Of a DNA stretch of 64,000 nucleotides, positions 34,393 to 42,645 are shown piece by piece. Each line of letters starts with the position of its first letter. The stretch's first letter is position 1. A program made the position numbers and the translations under genes. Source of the DNA: Acidobacteriota bacterium (GTDB lineage: Bacteria; Acidobacteriota; Thermoanaerobaculia; Gp7-AA8); assembly GCA_019244185.1 (NCBI GenBank), contig JAFATB010000009.1, positions 1 to 64,000 of the forward strand, in the 5' to 3' direction. The notes under the pieces were generated by a model. The model had not been told where the DNA came from and ran no database searches. It was given only the letters and a program-made list of their open reading frames with translations.

Positions 34393-36387
34393 ATGCTGGC
34401 TCCCCTCGGAAAGATGTTGATTCTCGCGTCGCTGCTGGTGTCGGCGGCCGGCGCGCTGCTCGGGTTCGCGGCGGGACGCACGCGCTCGCGCGAGGCGCTG
34501 CTGTGGGCGCGCCGGTTCGCGTACGCGTTCGCCGCGCTCATGGGGCTGGCCACGCTGACGATGGAGTACGCGCTGCTCACGCACGACTTCCGCGTCAGCT
34601 ACGTCGAGCACGTCGGCTCGCGCCTCGTGCCGACGTGGGTCACCATCGTCAGTTTGTGGTCGTCGCTCGAAGGCTCGATTCTCTTCTGGGGCTTCGTTCT
34701 CGGCATCTACATCGCCGTCGCGACGTACCTGACGCGCGGCCAGTACGAGGACTATCAGCCCGACGCCATCGGCGTGTGGCTGTCGTCCGCCGCGTTCTTC
34801 AGCTTCCTCATCGCCGGACCGGCCAGCCCGTTCGGCGTCGTCGCCAATCCGCCGCTCGATGGACCGGGGCCAAATCCGCTGCTGCAGAACCACGTGCTGA
34901 TGGCCATCCATCCGCCGTTTCTGTACCTCGGCTACGTCGGCATGACCATTCCGTTCGGCTTCGCGTGCGCGGCGCTCTTGCGCGGACGACTCGGGCACTC
35001 GCTGCTCAAACCGTTGCGCGCGTCGCTGATGGTGCCCTGGATCTTCCAGACCATCGCCATCATGCTCGGCGGCTGGTGGGCGTACGAAGTGCTGGGCTGG
35101 GGCGGTTACTGGGCGTGGGATCCGGTCGAGAACGCGTCGCTGCTGCCGTGGCTCACGGCGACGGCGGCGTTGCATTCGATCGTGGTTGTCGAACGCCGCG
35201 GCATTCTGAAAGGCTGGACCGTCACGCTCATTCAGGCGACGTTCCTCCTCGTCATTCTCGGCACCTTCATGACGCGCTCGGGCGTCTTCAACTCCGTGCA
35301 TTCGTTCACGCAGAGCGCGATCGGACCGACGATCCTCGCGTTCCTCGCGGCGTCGATCCTGTTCGTCGTCGTGCTGCTCGCGTTCCGGATCGATCGCCTC
35401 GAAACCGAAGGACGGATCGAAGGTGCGGCGAGCCGCGAGGCGATGTTCCTCGTCAACAACCTGCTGTTCGTCCTGCTCACGTTCACGGTGCTGATCGGCA
35501 CGGTCTTCCCGCTCGTGGTGGAGGCGCTCAAAGGCAAACAGATGAGCGTCGGGCGGCCGTACTTTGACAGCATGGTCGTGCCGATCGGCGCGGCGCTGTT
35601 GTTCCTCGTCGGCATCGGTCCCGCGCTGCCGTGGGGCCGCGCGACGCGCGAGCAGTTGAAGAACGCGCTGCTGCCGCCGCTGTTCGGCGCGGGACTCTTC
35701 GCGGTGATCGGCTACATCCTGAACATCCGCGCGCCGTGGACTCTGGTCACGCTCGCCTTCGGCGGCTACGCCGCGCAGGTCACGCTCGGGCAGATGCTGC
35801 TGACGGTGTTGCAGCGCACGAAGCGGGGCGAGTCCGCGGCCGCGGCGTTCGTCGATGGCAACCTGCGTCGCGGACGCCGGCGCTTCGCGTCGTACATCGT
35901 GCACGGTGCGGTGACGGTGGCGATCATCGCCATCGCCGTCAGCAGCTCGATGCGGCAGACCACCGAGCTCGCGTTCACGAAAGGGCAGACGCTGCGCGCG
36001 TCGGGCTACGATCTCACGTTCCTCGGCTTCGAACAGCGGCAGGAGCCGCATCGTGCCGTGACGGGCGCGCGCTTCCGCGTCGCGCGCGACGGCAAGGTCG
36101 TGGCCACGCTCGAGCCGAAGATGAATCAGTATCAGATGATGCGCGAGCCGGTCGGCTCGCCCGCGGTGTACAGCACGGCCGCGGGCGATCTGTATCTGTC
36201 GCTCGCGAACCTCGACGTCGCCAATGAGAGCGTGTTCATCACGGTGTATGCCGCGCCGCTGGTGATGTGGATCTGGGTGTCGGTGATCCTGATGGGGCTG
36301 GGCGCGCTCTTCTCGCTCGTCCCGGCGCGGCGCGCCACGGCGGTGCAGTCGCGCGAGAGCGTCCCCGCGGCGGCGGAGACGGCATGA
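34393..36387 (+). CDS. ccmF: Cytochrome c heme lyase subunit CcmF
   Basis: The 664-aa polytopic protein has the WWD domain (LGWGGYWAWDPVENASLLPWL near residue 236) and conserved histidines in HPPFLYLGY and LHSIVVVERRG. With CcmH/CcmI it ligates heme to CxxCH apocytochromes on the periplasmic side. It overlaps ccmG by 4 nt. Confidence 0.95.
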   Translation: MLAPLGKMLILASLLVSAAGALLGFAAGRTRSREALLWARRFAYAFAALMGLATLTMEYALLTHDFRVSYVEHVGSRLVPTWVTIVSLWSSLEGSILFWGFVLGIYIAVATYLTRGQYEDYQPDAIGVWLSSAAFFSFLIAGPASPFGVVANPPLDGPGPNPLLQNHVLMAIHPPFLYLGYVGMTIPFGFACAALLRGRLGHSLLKPLRASLMVPWIFQTIAIMLGGWWAYEVLGWGGYWAWDPVENASLLPWLTATAALHSIVVVERRGILKGWTVTLIQATFLLVILGTFMTRSGVFNSVHSFTQSAIGPTILAFLAASILFVVVLLAFRIDRLETEGRIEGAASREAMFLVNNLLFVLLTFTVLIGTVFPLVVEALKGKQMSVGRPYFDSMVVPIGAALLFLVGIGPALPWGRATREQLKNALLPPLFGAGLFAVIGYILNIRAPWTLVTLAFGGYAAQVTLGQMLLTVLQRTKRGESAAAAFVDGNLRRGRRRFASYIVHGAVTVAIIAIAVSSSMRQTTELAFTKGQTLRASGYDLTFLGFEQRQEPHRAVTGARFRVARDGKVVATLEPKMNQYQMMREPVGSPAVYSTAAGDLYLSLANLDVANESVFITVYAAPLVMWIWVSVILMGLGALFSLVPARRATAVQSRESVPAAAETA

Positions 36388-36902
36388 ACCGCACGGTGTT
36401 CGCGATCGGCATCGTCATCGCGGCGGCGGTCGTCGGCGTGCTCTTCGCCGGACTGGGCAAAGATCCCGCGGTGATCCAGTCGCCGCTCATCGGCCGCAGC
36501 GCGCCGACGTTCGCGCTGCAGGAAGTCGGCACCGGCCGCACGATCGACATCGCGCAGCTTCGCGGACGTCCGCTGGTCATCAACTTCTGGGCGACCTGGT
36601 GCGGCCCATGTTGGGAAGAGCATCCTGTGCTCGTCGCCACCGCGCGCCGGCTGCAGCCGAACGTGCAGTTTCTCGGCGTCGTCTTTCAGGATCAGGAAGA
36701 CAAGATCCTCGGCTTCCTGCAGCAGCGCGGCACGAGCTACCCGACGCTCGTCGACGTGAAGGGAAAGACCGCGCTCGCGTACGGCGTTGGCGGCGTTCCC
36801 GAGACGTTCTTTCTCGACGCGAACGGGACGATCGTCGCGAAGTACGCGGGACCGATGGACGCCGATACGCTGCAGGCGAACCTGATGAAGGCGATGCGCT
36901 GA
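36384..36902 (+). CDS. ccmG: Thiol:disulfide interchange protein CcmG/DsbE
   Basis: From the ATG at 36384 the protein is 172 aa, with an N-terminal membrane anchor and a thioredoxin fold. The active site is WATWCGPCW, and GVPETFFLDANG holds the cis-proline region. It keeps apocytochrome CxxCH cysteines reduced. Its stop overlaps the ccmH start (TGATG). Confidence 0.94.
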   Translation: MNRTVFAIGIVIAAAVVGVLFAGLGKDPAVIQSPLIGRSAPTFALQEVGTGRTIDIAQLRGRPLVINFWATWCGPCWEEHPVLVATARRLQPNVQFLGVVFQDQEDKILGFLQQRGTSYPTLVDVKGKTALAYGVGGVPETFFLDANGTIVAKYAGPMDADTLQANLMKAMR

Positions 36903-37390
36903 TGATCTTCGCGCTGCTGCTCTTCGTCGCCACGTTGCGCGTGCCGGATGCCGCGCAGTTCGTCGGCGCGCCGAAGGGGATGCCGGTCGCGGACGCGCAA
37001 CTCGCAGCGCGCACGCACGAGGTGGCGTCGCTGCTGCGGTGCCCCGTCTGTCAGGGGATGTCGGTCGCCGACTCGCCGTCGGAGATGGCCATCAACATGA
37101 AGGAGCAGGTGCGCGAGCTGCTCGCGCGCGGCTACACCGAAGAACAGATTCTCAAATACTTCGAGCTGTCGTACGGGCAGTTCGTCTTGCTGCGTCCGAA
37201 GTTCGAAGGCGTGAACGCGCTGGTCTGGCTGCTGCCGCTGTTCGCGGTGGTCGTTGGCGTTGCGATCGTGCTGCTCAAGATTCGGAAGCTCGAACAGCCG
37301 CTGCCGCCCCGCGCGGAACCCGAAGCGGCGAACGACGATCCGTACGTGTCGCGCGTGCGCGAGCTCGTGCGCGGAGACAAACAGGGATGA
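36902..37390 (+). CDS. ccmH: Cytochrome c maturation thiol reductase CcmH
   Basis: The 162-aa protein has a signal peptide, the LRCPVCQGMSVADSPS redox motif in the periplasmic helical domain, and one C-terminal membrane segment (about 102-122). CcmH exchanges disulfides with CcmG and apocytochrome. It overlaps ccmI by 4 nt. Confidence 0.95.
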   Translation: MIFALLLFVATLRVPDAAQFVGAPKGMPVADAQLAARTHEVASLLRCPVCQGMSVADSPSEMAINMKEQVRELLARGYTEEQILKYFELSYGQFVLLRPKFEGVNALVWLLPLFAVVVGVAIVLLKIRKLEQPLPPRAEPEAANDDPYVSRVRELVRGDKQG

Positions 37391-38712
37391 ATCCACCAAC
37401 CGACTGGGCGAGCGCGATCGCCATCCTCGCCGCGGGCCTGCTCCTCGGCGCACTCTTCGTCTACTTCTACAAGCGCCGCACGCCCGCCGCGCCGCTCGCC
37501 GCCGAGCCCGACCTCGCGCGGCGCGATCTCGAGGCGAAACGCGACGCGCTCGTCGCGGAACTGCGCGCGCCCGATGTCGACGCCGCGGAACGCGCGCGCC
37601 TCGAGCGCGAGACCGCGGACGTATTGCGGCAACTCGATGCGATGCCCGCGCGCGCGACGAGCAGCGCGTCGACGACGGCGGCGGCGCGTCCGGCGATGTC
37701 GCCGCAGGTGCAGGGCTTCCTCTGGGGCGCGGGCTCGATGGCGCTGCTCGCGGCGCTCGGCTTCTACGTCATGAATCACGCCTCCGATCGCAAGACAGGG
37801 GAGGGTGCGACCGGCGGCGGTCCGATGCAGTCCGCGCAGCAGCAGACCTCGACCATCGCCCCGGCGCAGCAGGCGCCCGATCCGGCGGTGCTGCAGCTCG
37901 AGGCGGCGGTGCAGAAAGATCCGAACAACCTCCAGCTGCGCAACGAGCTCGCGCAGGCGTACCTCGAGCGCGAGAACCTCATGGGCGTGTTCGAGCAGAC
38001 GCGCGTCGTGCTCGCAAAGTCGCCGAACGACAGCCGTGCGCTGACGTTCCAGGCGCTCGTGCGGATGTCGATGGGCGACCAGGCGTCGGCGAAGCAGATG
38101 CTGCAGCAGGCGACGAAGTCCGATCCGAAGAACCTCGACAGCTGGGTTGCGCTCGCGTGGATCGACGCGCAGAACGGCAAGATCGACGAAGCGCAGAGCT
38201 ACATCGCCGAGGCGACGCGACAGGTGCCGGCGGAGAAAGCGCGGCTCGACGCGGTGTTCGCGCAGATGAAGCAGCACGTGACCGACCCGCAGCAGCTGGC
38301 GCAGGGCGGTGGTGGCGGCGAACAGCAGTTGCCTCCGGGACATCCGTCGATCGACGGCGCCGGAGCGGCGGCGTCGCCGGCCGCGTCCGCGCAGAACTCC
38401 GGACCGAGCGTGCGCGTGACGGTCGATCTCGATCCGTCGGCGAAGGGAAAGAGCGGGATTCTGTTCGTGTTCGCGCGCAATCCCGCGGGTGGTCCGCCCG
38501 CGGCGGTGAAGCGACTGGCGGACGTCACGTTCCCGGTGACCGTCGAGCTCAGCTCCGCCGACTCGATGCTCGGCCAGCCGCTGCCCGCGAGCTTCCGGCT
38601 CGAAGCGCGGCTCGACAGCGACGGAAACGCGATGACGCGCACGCCGGGCGATCCGTCCGCGGCGCAGGAGAACGTGACCCCCGGCGCGGCGGTGCGGCTG
38701 TCGTTGAAGTAG
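37387..38712 (+). CDS. ccmI: Cytochrome c maturation protein CcmI (TPR)
   Basis: The 441-aa protein has two N-terminal membrane segments (about 9-27 and 108-128) with an amphipathic loop between, then TPR repeats (about 175-300) and a C-terminal beta-domain (about 345-441) like that of CcmI/CycH. It binds apocytochrome C-termini and presents them to CcmF/CcmH. It is the last gene of the Ccm cluster; a stable hairpin follows 19 nt later. Confidence 0.88.
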   Translation: MNPPTDWASAIAILAAGLLLGALFVYFYKRRTPAAPLAAEPDLARRDLEAKRDALVAELRAPDVDAAERARLERETADVLRQLDAMPARATSSASTTAAARPAMSPQVQGFLWGAGSMALLAALGFYVMNHASDRKTGEGATGGGPMQSAQQQTSTIAPAQQAPDPAVLQLEAAVQKDPNNLQLRNELAQAYLERENLMGVFEQTRVVLAKSPNDSRALTFQALVRMSMGDQASAKQMLQQATKSDPKNLDSWVALAWIDAQNGKIDEAQSYIAEATRQVPAEKARLDAVFAQMKQHVTDPQQLAQGGGGGEQQLPPGHPSIDGAGAAASPAASAQNSGPSVRVTVDLDPSAKGKSGILFVFARNPAGGPPAAVKRLADVTFPVTVELSSADSMLGQPLPASFRLEARLDSDGNAMTRTPGDPSAAQENVTPGAAVRLSLK

Positions 38713-38720
38713 AACGAGGT

Positions 38721-39030
38721 GCGCGCTGCAGTTGACGCGGCGCTTCGCGCCGCGCAACTGAGCGGCGCACATGCAGTGGCGCGCTGACTCGTCGATCCCG
38801 CCGTCGCGCACAGACGCGCAGATCGCGCGCAGGTCGTCATCGGTCATCCGCTTCAACTCGCGCGCCGTTGCGCGCTGCAGTTGACGCGGCGCTTCGCGCC
38901 GCGCAACTGAGCGCGCACATGGAGTGGCGCCCTACTCGTCGATCCCCGCCGTATGCGTCGGCGGCAGTGTGCGCAGATACGCATAGATCGCGCGCAGATC
39001 GTCGTCCGTCATCCGCTTCAGTTCCGGCCA
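38721..39030. repeat. Tandem duplication of a cytochrome c gene 3' end plus hairpin
   Basis: Bases from 38721 recur at 38870, with an offset of about 149 nt. Each unit contains a stable hairpin (GTTG-A-CGCGGCG / CGCCGCGCAAC with a CTTCG apex, at 38731-38760 and 38880-38909) followed by sequence for the C-terminus of the diheme cytochrome. The second unit belongs to the intact gene; the first is a diverged remnant. Confidence 0.8.
38788..38859 (-). pseudogene. Remnant of the cytochrome c C-terminus
   Basis: On the minus strand this reads LKRMTDDDLRAIC..GGIDE, against LKRMTDDDLRAIY..AGIDE at the end of the intact diheme cytochrome 150 nt away. The middle of the segment is shortened and the stop codon is lost. 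It has no start of its own and is best read as a non-functional duplicate. Confidence 0.75.
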
Positions 39031-39876
39031 CGGCATGAACGGATGGATCGCGTTCCCCTCCGGATCCTTCCCCGTGCGGATCGCGCGCAAAAAGTCCGCC
39101 TCGCTCCAGCGGCCGATGCCGGTCTCGGAATCGGGCGTGAGGTTCGACGGCCGCGCGGGAAAGTCCGCCGGCGGCTTCGGCACGCCCGCGAGCAGGCGTG
39201 AGCGGTCGGGCTTCTGCAGCAGCCCCGTGCGCGGCGTGTGGCATTCGGCGCAGAGCGCGGCATGCTGCGTGAGGTACGCGCCGTACGCCGCGTTGGCTCC
39301 CGCCGGCGTCGAGGCGACGGCGAGCTCCGGCTTCGGGCGGAGGAACAGGACCTTTCCGATGCGGAAGATGACGTTCGGACTCTGGCGCACCTCGGCGCGC
39401 ACGGGCGGCAACGTCTTGAGATAGCGCGCGATCGCGAACGCGTCGGCGTCCGACAGCTCGTGGAACCATTCGTACGGCATCACTGGCGCGAGCAGGCGTC
39501 CGTCGCGGCGCACGCCGTTGCGGATCGCGCGCACCAGCTCCGCGTCCGTCCAGCCGCCGATGCCGGTGTCGGCGTCGGACGTGAGATTCGACGCGCGCGC
39601 CACGCCGATGCGCCAGTTCCGGAACTCCTTTCCTCCGGCCAGCGCTCCATCCGGATTCTTCGCGTCGGCGGAATGACAGCCGCCGCACACCGCCACGTTG
39701 CGCACGAGATACTCGCCGCGCGCGACCGATGCGTCGCCTGCCTCCGGCGCGGGCACGCGCGGCAGCGGCACTTGCGAATGCCCGCAGCGCAGCGCGGTCA
39801 GTGTGAAGAGGAAGATCGTCGCGGCGGCCGGAACGCGTCCGCGCGCGGAGGGCCGGAGAAATCGTGCAGCGTCCAT
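38932..39876 (-). CDS. Exported diheme cytochrome c
   Basis: ATG at 39876 is preferred (314 aa) because it is followed by a basic stretch and a hydrophobic export segment; upstream codons overlap the riboswitch region. Two c-type heme sites are seen, CGGCH (64-68) and CAECH (209-213), each followed by a matching domain, with methionines in MPYEWF and FMPWPE as likely sixth ligands. It would carry electrons in the periplasm and depend on the adjacent Ccm genes. It is convergent with ccmI. The role is unknown; the layout resembles alcohol or aldehyde dehydrogenase-linked cytochrome subunits. Confidence 0.87.
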   Translation of the reverse strand: MDAARFLRPSARGRVPAAATIFLFTLTALRCGHSQVPLPRVPAPEAGDASVARGEYLVRNVAVCGGCHSADAKNPDGALAGGKEFRNWRIGVARASNLTSDADTGIGGWTDAELVRAIRNGVRRDGRLLAPVMPYEWFHELSDADAFAIARYLKTLPPVRAEVRQSPNVIFRIGKVLFLRPKPELAVASTPAGANAAYGAYLTQHAALCAECHTPRTGLLQKPDRSRLLAGVPKPPADFPARPSNLTPDSETGIGRWSEADFLRAIRTGKDPEGNAIHPFMPWPELKRMTDDDLRAIYAYLRTLPPTHTAGIDE

Positions 39877-39932
39877 CGACAGCACCTCGCGTCTGCCGGG
39901 CGCTGCAAGACGGGAGCCCGCGCCGCCTCTGC

Positions 39933-39938
39933 TACACT
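39933..39938 (+). promoter_or_regulatory. Possible -10 box of the TPP-controlled operon
   Basis: TACACT lies about 7 nt before the 5' strand of the riboswitch P1 helix, the right place for the start of a transcript that begins with the aptamer. No clear -35 hexamer is visible. Confidence 0.35.
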
Positions 39939-39944
39939 CTCCGC

Positions 39945-40026
39945 CAGCCTCGGGGTGGCCGCGCATCGCACGGCCTGAGATCAAACCCGTGGAACCTGAT
40001 CCGGCTCGCACCGGCGTAGGGAAGGC
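39945..40026 (+). promoter_or_regulatory. TPP riboswitch (THI element)
   Basis: The conserved thiamin pyrophosphate aptamer is plain: CGGGGTGG, then a variable stem (GGCCG...CGGCC), CTGAGATC, ACCCGTGGAACCTGATC, a short CCGG..CCGG arm, and GCGTAGGGAAGGC. The P1 helix pairs GCCT (39947-39950) with AGGC (40023-40026). The start codon of the TonB-dependent receptor begins only 3 nt after P1, so TPP binding would directly mask the GGGAAGG ribosome-binding region. Confidence 0.95.
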
Positions 40027-40028
40027 AA

Positions 40029-42083
40029 ATGAAACGACTCGCCGCGGTTTTTCTCCCTCTCTTTCTTTTCACCATTCCAGTGCTCGCGGATGATCCGCCG
40101 TTTACGGAGACCATCGTCGTCTCCGCGATCCGCGCGGACGACGCGAAGCCGGTCACGAAGACCGACATCCCGCGCGGGGAGATCGAGGCCGACTATCACG
40201 GGCAGGACGTGCCGCTGCTGCTGCGCGACGCGCCGTCGGTGCACGCGTGGAGCGAGTCGGGCGCGGGCGGCGCCGGCTACTCGTACATCTCGCTGCGCGG
40301 CGTCGCGGCCACGCGGCTCAATTTCACGCTCGACGGCGTGCCGCTCGCCGACTCCGAAGACATGGGGACGTACTTTGCGGACTTTCCCGATCTCGCGCGC
40401 TCGCTGGAGAGCATTCAGATCCAGCGCGGCGTCGGCACGTCGACGGTCGGCAGTCCGTCGTTCGGTGGATCCGTGAATCTCGAATCGATCGCAGTCGGCA
40501 GCGATCAGCAGTTCGACGCCACCGTCGGCGGCGGCTCGTTCGGCAATCGCCAGCTCTCGGCCGGCTATCACTCCGGCGCGTTCGCGAACGGCTTCGCGTT
40601 CTACACGCGGCTCTCGCTCCTCGAATCCGACGGCTATCGCGACAACTCCGCCATGCGCCAGCGCGATCTCTTCTTCAGCGGCGTCAAGCCGATCGGCAAC
40701 GCGCTGCTGCAACTGACCGGCTTCTCCGGGCACGAGCGCCAGCAGCTCTCGTTCTACGCCGCCGACGCGGACACGCTGCGCGTCGATCCGCGCGCGAATC
40801 CGCTCTCGCCCGACGAGCATGACAGCTTCGGCTACGACCTCGCGCAGCTCCAGTACATCCGGCCGCTCGGCGCATCGAGCGACATGACCGCGTCCGCGTA
40901 CTACCAGCGTGGCTACGGCTGGTATCGGCTCTTCGACGAAGAAGCCACGCTGCGCCAGTACGGTCTCGATGGCCTGCTCGCCGGCACGATGCTCACGTAC
41001 TCGCATGCGGTCGGCGGCTTCACGCTCAACAGCGGCGTGCACGTGAACCGCTTCGAACGCGAGCACACGCGCGACGACGTCGTGGCGCAGACGCGCGACT
41101 ACGCCAACGACGGCGTAAAGTCCGAGGCCAACGCCTTCGCGAAGCTGACGTGGCAGGCCGCGCGCTGGACGATCTACGGCGACGCGCAACTGCGCACCGC
41201 GCGCTTCGCGTACCACGGCGACGTCTCCATCGATCCGATCTCCTGGACCTTCTTCAATCCGAAAATCGGCGCGCGCTACGGGCTCACGTCGAATGCCAGC
41301 GTCTACGCGTCGGCGGGCCTCTCGACGCGCGAGCCCGCGCGCAACGATCTCTTTCAGGGCGAAGACAACGCGTCCATTCCGCACGACCTCAACGCGGTGA
41401 AGCCCGAGCATCTCGCCGACTTCGAGGCTGGCTGGAACTGGCGGCGGCGCGGAGTCGAAGTCGCGGCGAACGTCTACGCGATGGAGTTCCACGACGAGAT
41501 CGCCGCGACCGGCGAGCTCTCCGACATCGGCCTCGCGCTGCGCCGCAACGTCGACCGCAGCTCGCGGCGCGGGCTCGAGCTCGAGGCGAAATGGCAGGTG
41601 CGCCCGAACGTTCGGCTGCGCACCGACGCGAACGTCAGCCGCAATCGCATCCGGACGTGGACGCAGTTCTTCGACGTCTACGACGACGCCGGCACCTTCA
41701 CCGGCTCCGATGCCGTCACGTACCACGACGTCGAGCCGCTGCTCACGCCGAACGTGCTGCTCAATCAGACGATCGAGTACGCCCCGACGCGCCGCGTCTC
41801 CCTCGGCGCCGTCGCGCGCTACGCCGGCCGCTCCTATCTCGACAACACCGGCAATCCCGCGTTCGCGACGCCGTCGTTTTTCACCGCCGACGCGCGCGTT
41901 GCGTATGCCGTCACGCCGCGGGCGCGCGTTTCGCTCCAGGTCGACAACGTGTTCGACAACGACCGCGTCTACGCGAACGGCTACAGCTACCTCTACGAGT
42001 CCGGCGGCGCGCGCACCGGCACCGCGTACTACTTCCCGCAGGCCACGCGCTCGGCGAGCGTGCTGCTCGATCTGGACTGGTGA
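40029..42083 (+). CDS. TonB-dependent outer-membrane receptor, predicted thiamin uptake
   Basis: The 684-aa protein has a Sec signal peptide (1-20), a TonB-box-like ETIVVSA, a plug domain (about 40-150, with LRGVAATRLNFTLDGVPL) and a 22-strand-type barrel ending in aromatic LLDLDW. Such receptors bring scarce ligands across the outer membrane using TonB-ExbBD energy. The TPP riboswitch immediately upstream and the PnuT-like permease downstream make thiamin, a thiamin phosphate or a precursor the likely ligand. The stop is followed within 1 nt by the permease start. Confidence 0.88.
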   Translation: MKRLAAVFLPLFLFTIPVLADDPPFTETIVVSAIRADDAKPVTKTDIPRGEIEADYHGQDVPLLLRDAPSVHAWSESGAGGAGYSYISLRGVAATRLNFTLDGVPLADSEDMGTYFADFPDLARSLESIQIQRGVGTSTVGSPSFGGSVNLESIAVGSDQQFDATVGGGSFGNRQLSAGYHSGAFANGFAFYTRLSLLESDGYRDNSAMRQRDLFFSGVKPIGNALLQLTGFSGHERQQLSFYAADADTLRVDPRANPLSPDEHDSFGYDLAQLQYIRPLGASSDMTASAYYQRGYGWYRLFDEEATLRQYGLDGLLAGTMLTYSHAVGGFTLNSGVHVNRFEREHTRDDVVAQTRDYANDGVKSEANAFAKLTWQAARWTIYGDAQLRTARFAYHGDVSIDPISWTFFNPKIGARYGLTSNASVYASAGLSTREPARNDLFQGEDNASIPHDLNAVKPEHLADFEAGWNWRRRGVEVAANVYAMEFHDEIAATGELSDIGLALRRNVDRSSRRGLELEAKWQVRPNVRLRTDANVSRNRIRTWTQFFDVYDDAGTFTGSDAVTYHDVEPLLTPNVLLNQTIEYAPTRRVSLGAVARYAGRSYLDNTGNPAFATPSFFTADARVAYAVTPRARVSLQVDNVFDNDRVYANGYSYLYESGGARTGTAYYFPQATRSASVLLDLDW

Positions 42084-42084
42084 C

Positions 42085-42645
42085 TTGAGCCCGATCGAGA
42101 TCGTCGCCGCCATCGTCACCGTCGCCAGCATCGCGCTGGCGACGCGCGAGAACGTCTGGTACTACCCGACCGGCATCGCCAGCGTGCTGCTCTACGCGTG
42201 GGTCTACTTCTCCGCGCGCCTGTACGCGGAGTCGATGCTGCAGCTGATCTGGCTCGCGCTCATGATCTACGGCTGGCACCAGTGGCTGCACGGCGGCGCG
42301 AACAAGCGCGAGCTGCCGGTGACGCGCACCACGCGCTGGGGCTGGATCGTGGTCGCGTTCCTCGGACTCGTGCTTTCCGCGATCATCATCGGCATCCAGC
42401 GCCGCTGGACGAACAACCCCGCGCCGTACGTCGACTCGTCCATCGCGGCGTGGAGCATCGTCGCGCAGTGGATGACCGCGCGGAAGTGGATCGAGAACTG
42501 GATCCTCTGGATCGTCATCAACGTCGCCGCGGTCGCGCTCTACATCAACCGCCAGCTCTGGCCCACCGCCGTCGTCTACGCGATCCTCTTCATCCTCGGC
42601 ATCGAGGGCTATCGCAAGTGGCGCAAGTCGCTCGTGTCGTTCTGA
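42085..42645 (+). CDS. pnuT: PnuC/PnuT-family permease, predicted thiamin transporter
   Basis: A TTG at 42085, one base after the receptor stop, gives 186 aa; the ORF track merges it with a shadow frame. About six or seven membrane helices and the PnuC hallmark WIENWILWIVINVAAVALYI near residue 133 are present. PnuC proteins carry nicotinamide riboside, and PnuT homologues under TPP riboswitches carry thiamin by facilitated diffusion, relying on phosphorylation for trapping. The riboswitch places this copy in the PnuT group. Confidence 0.82.
   Translation: MSPIEIVAAIVTVASIALATRENVWYYPTGIASVLLYAWVYFSARLYAESMLQLIWLALMIYGWHQWLHGGANKRELPVTRTTRWGWIVVAFLGLVLSAIIIGIQRRWTNNPAPYVDSSIAAWSIVAQWMTARKWIENWILWIVINVAAVALYINRQLWPTAVVYAILFILGIEGYRKWRKSLVSF

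Noticed and set aside
34258-36051. 597-aa minus-strand ORF across ccmF
   Set aside because: It is an antisense shadow of a clear CcmF with intact WWD domain and operon overlaps.
39981-42131. 716-aa ORF antisense to the TonB-dependent receptor
   Set aside because: Composition is Arg/Ala/Val-rich with no family features; it mirrors the third-position GC bias of the real gene, which has a signal peptide and riboswitch.
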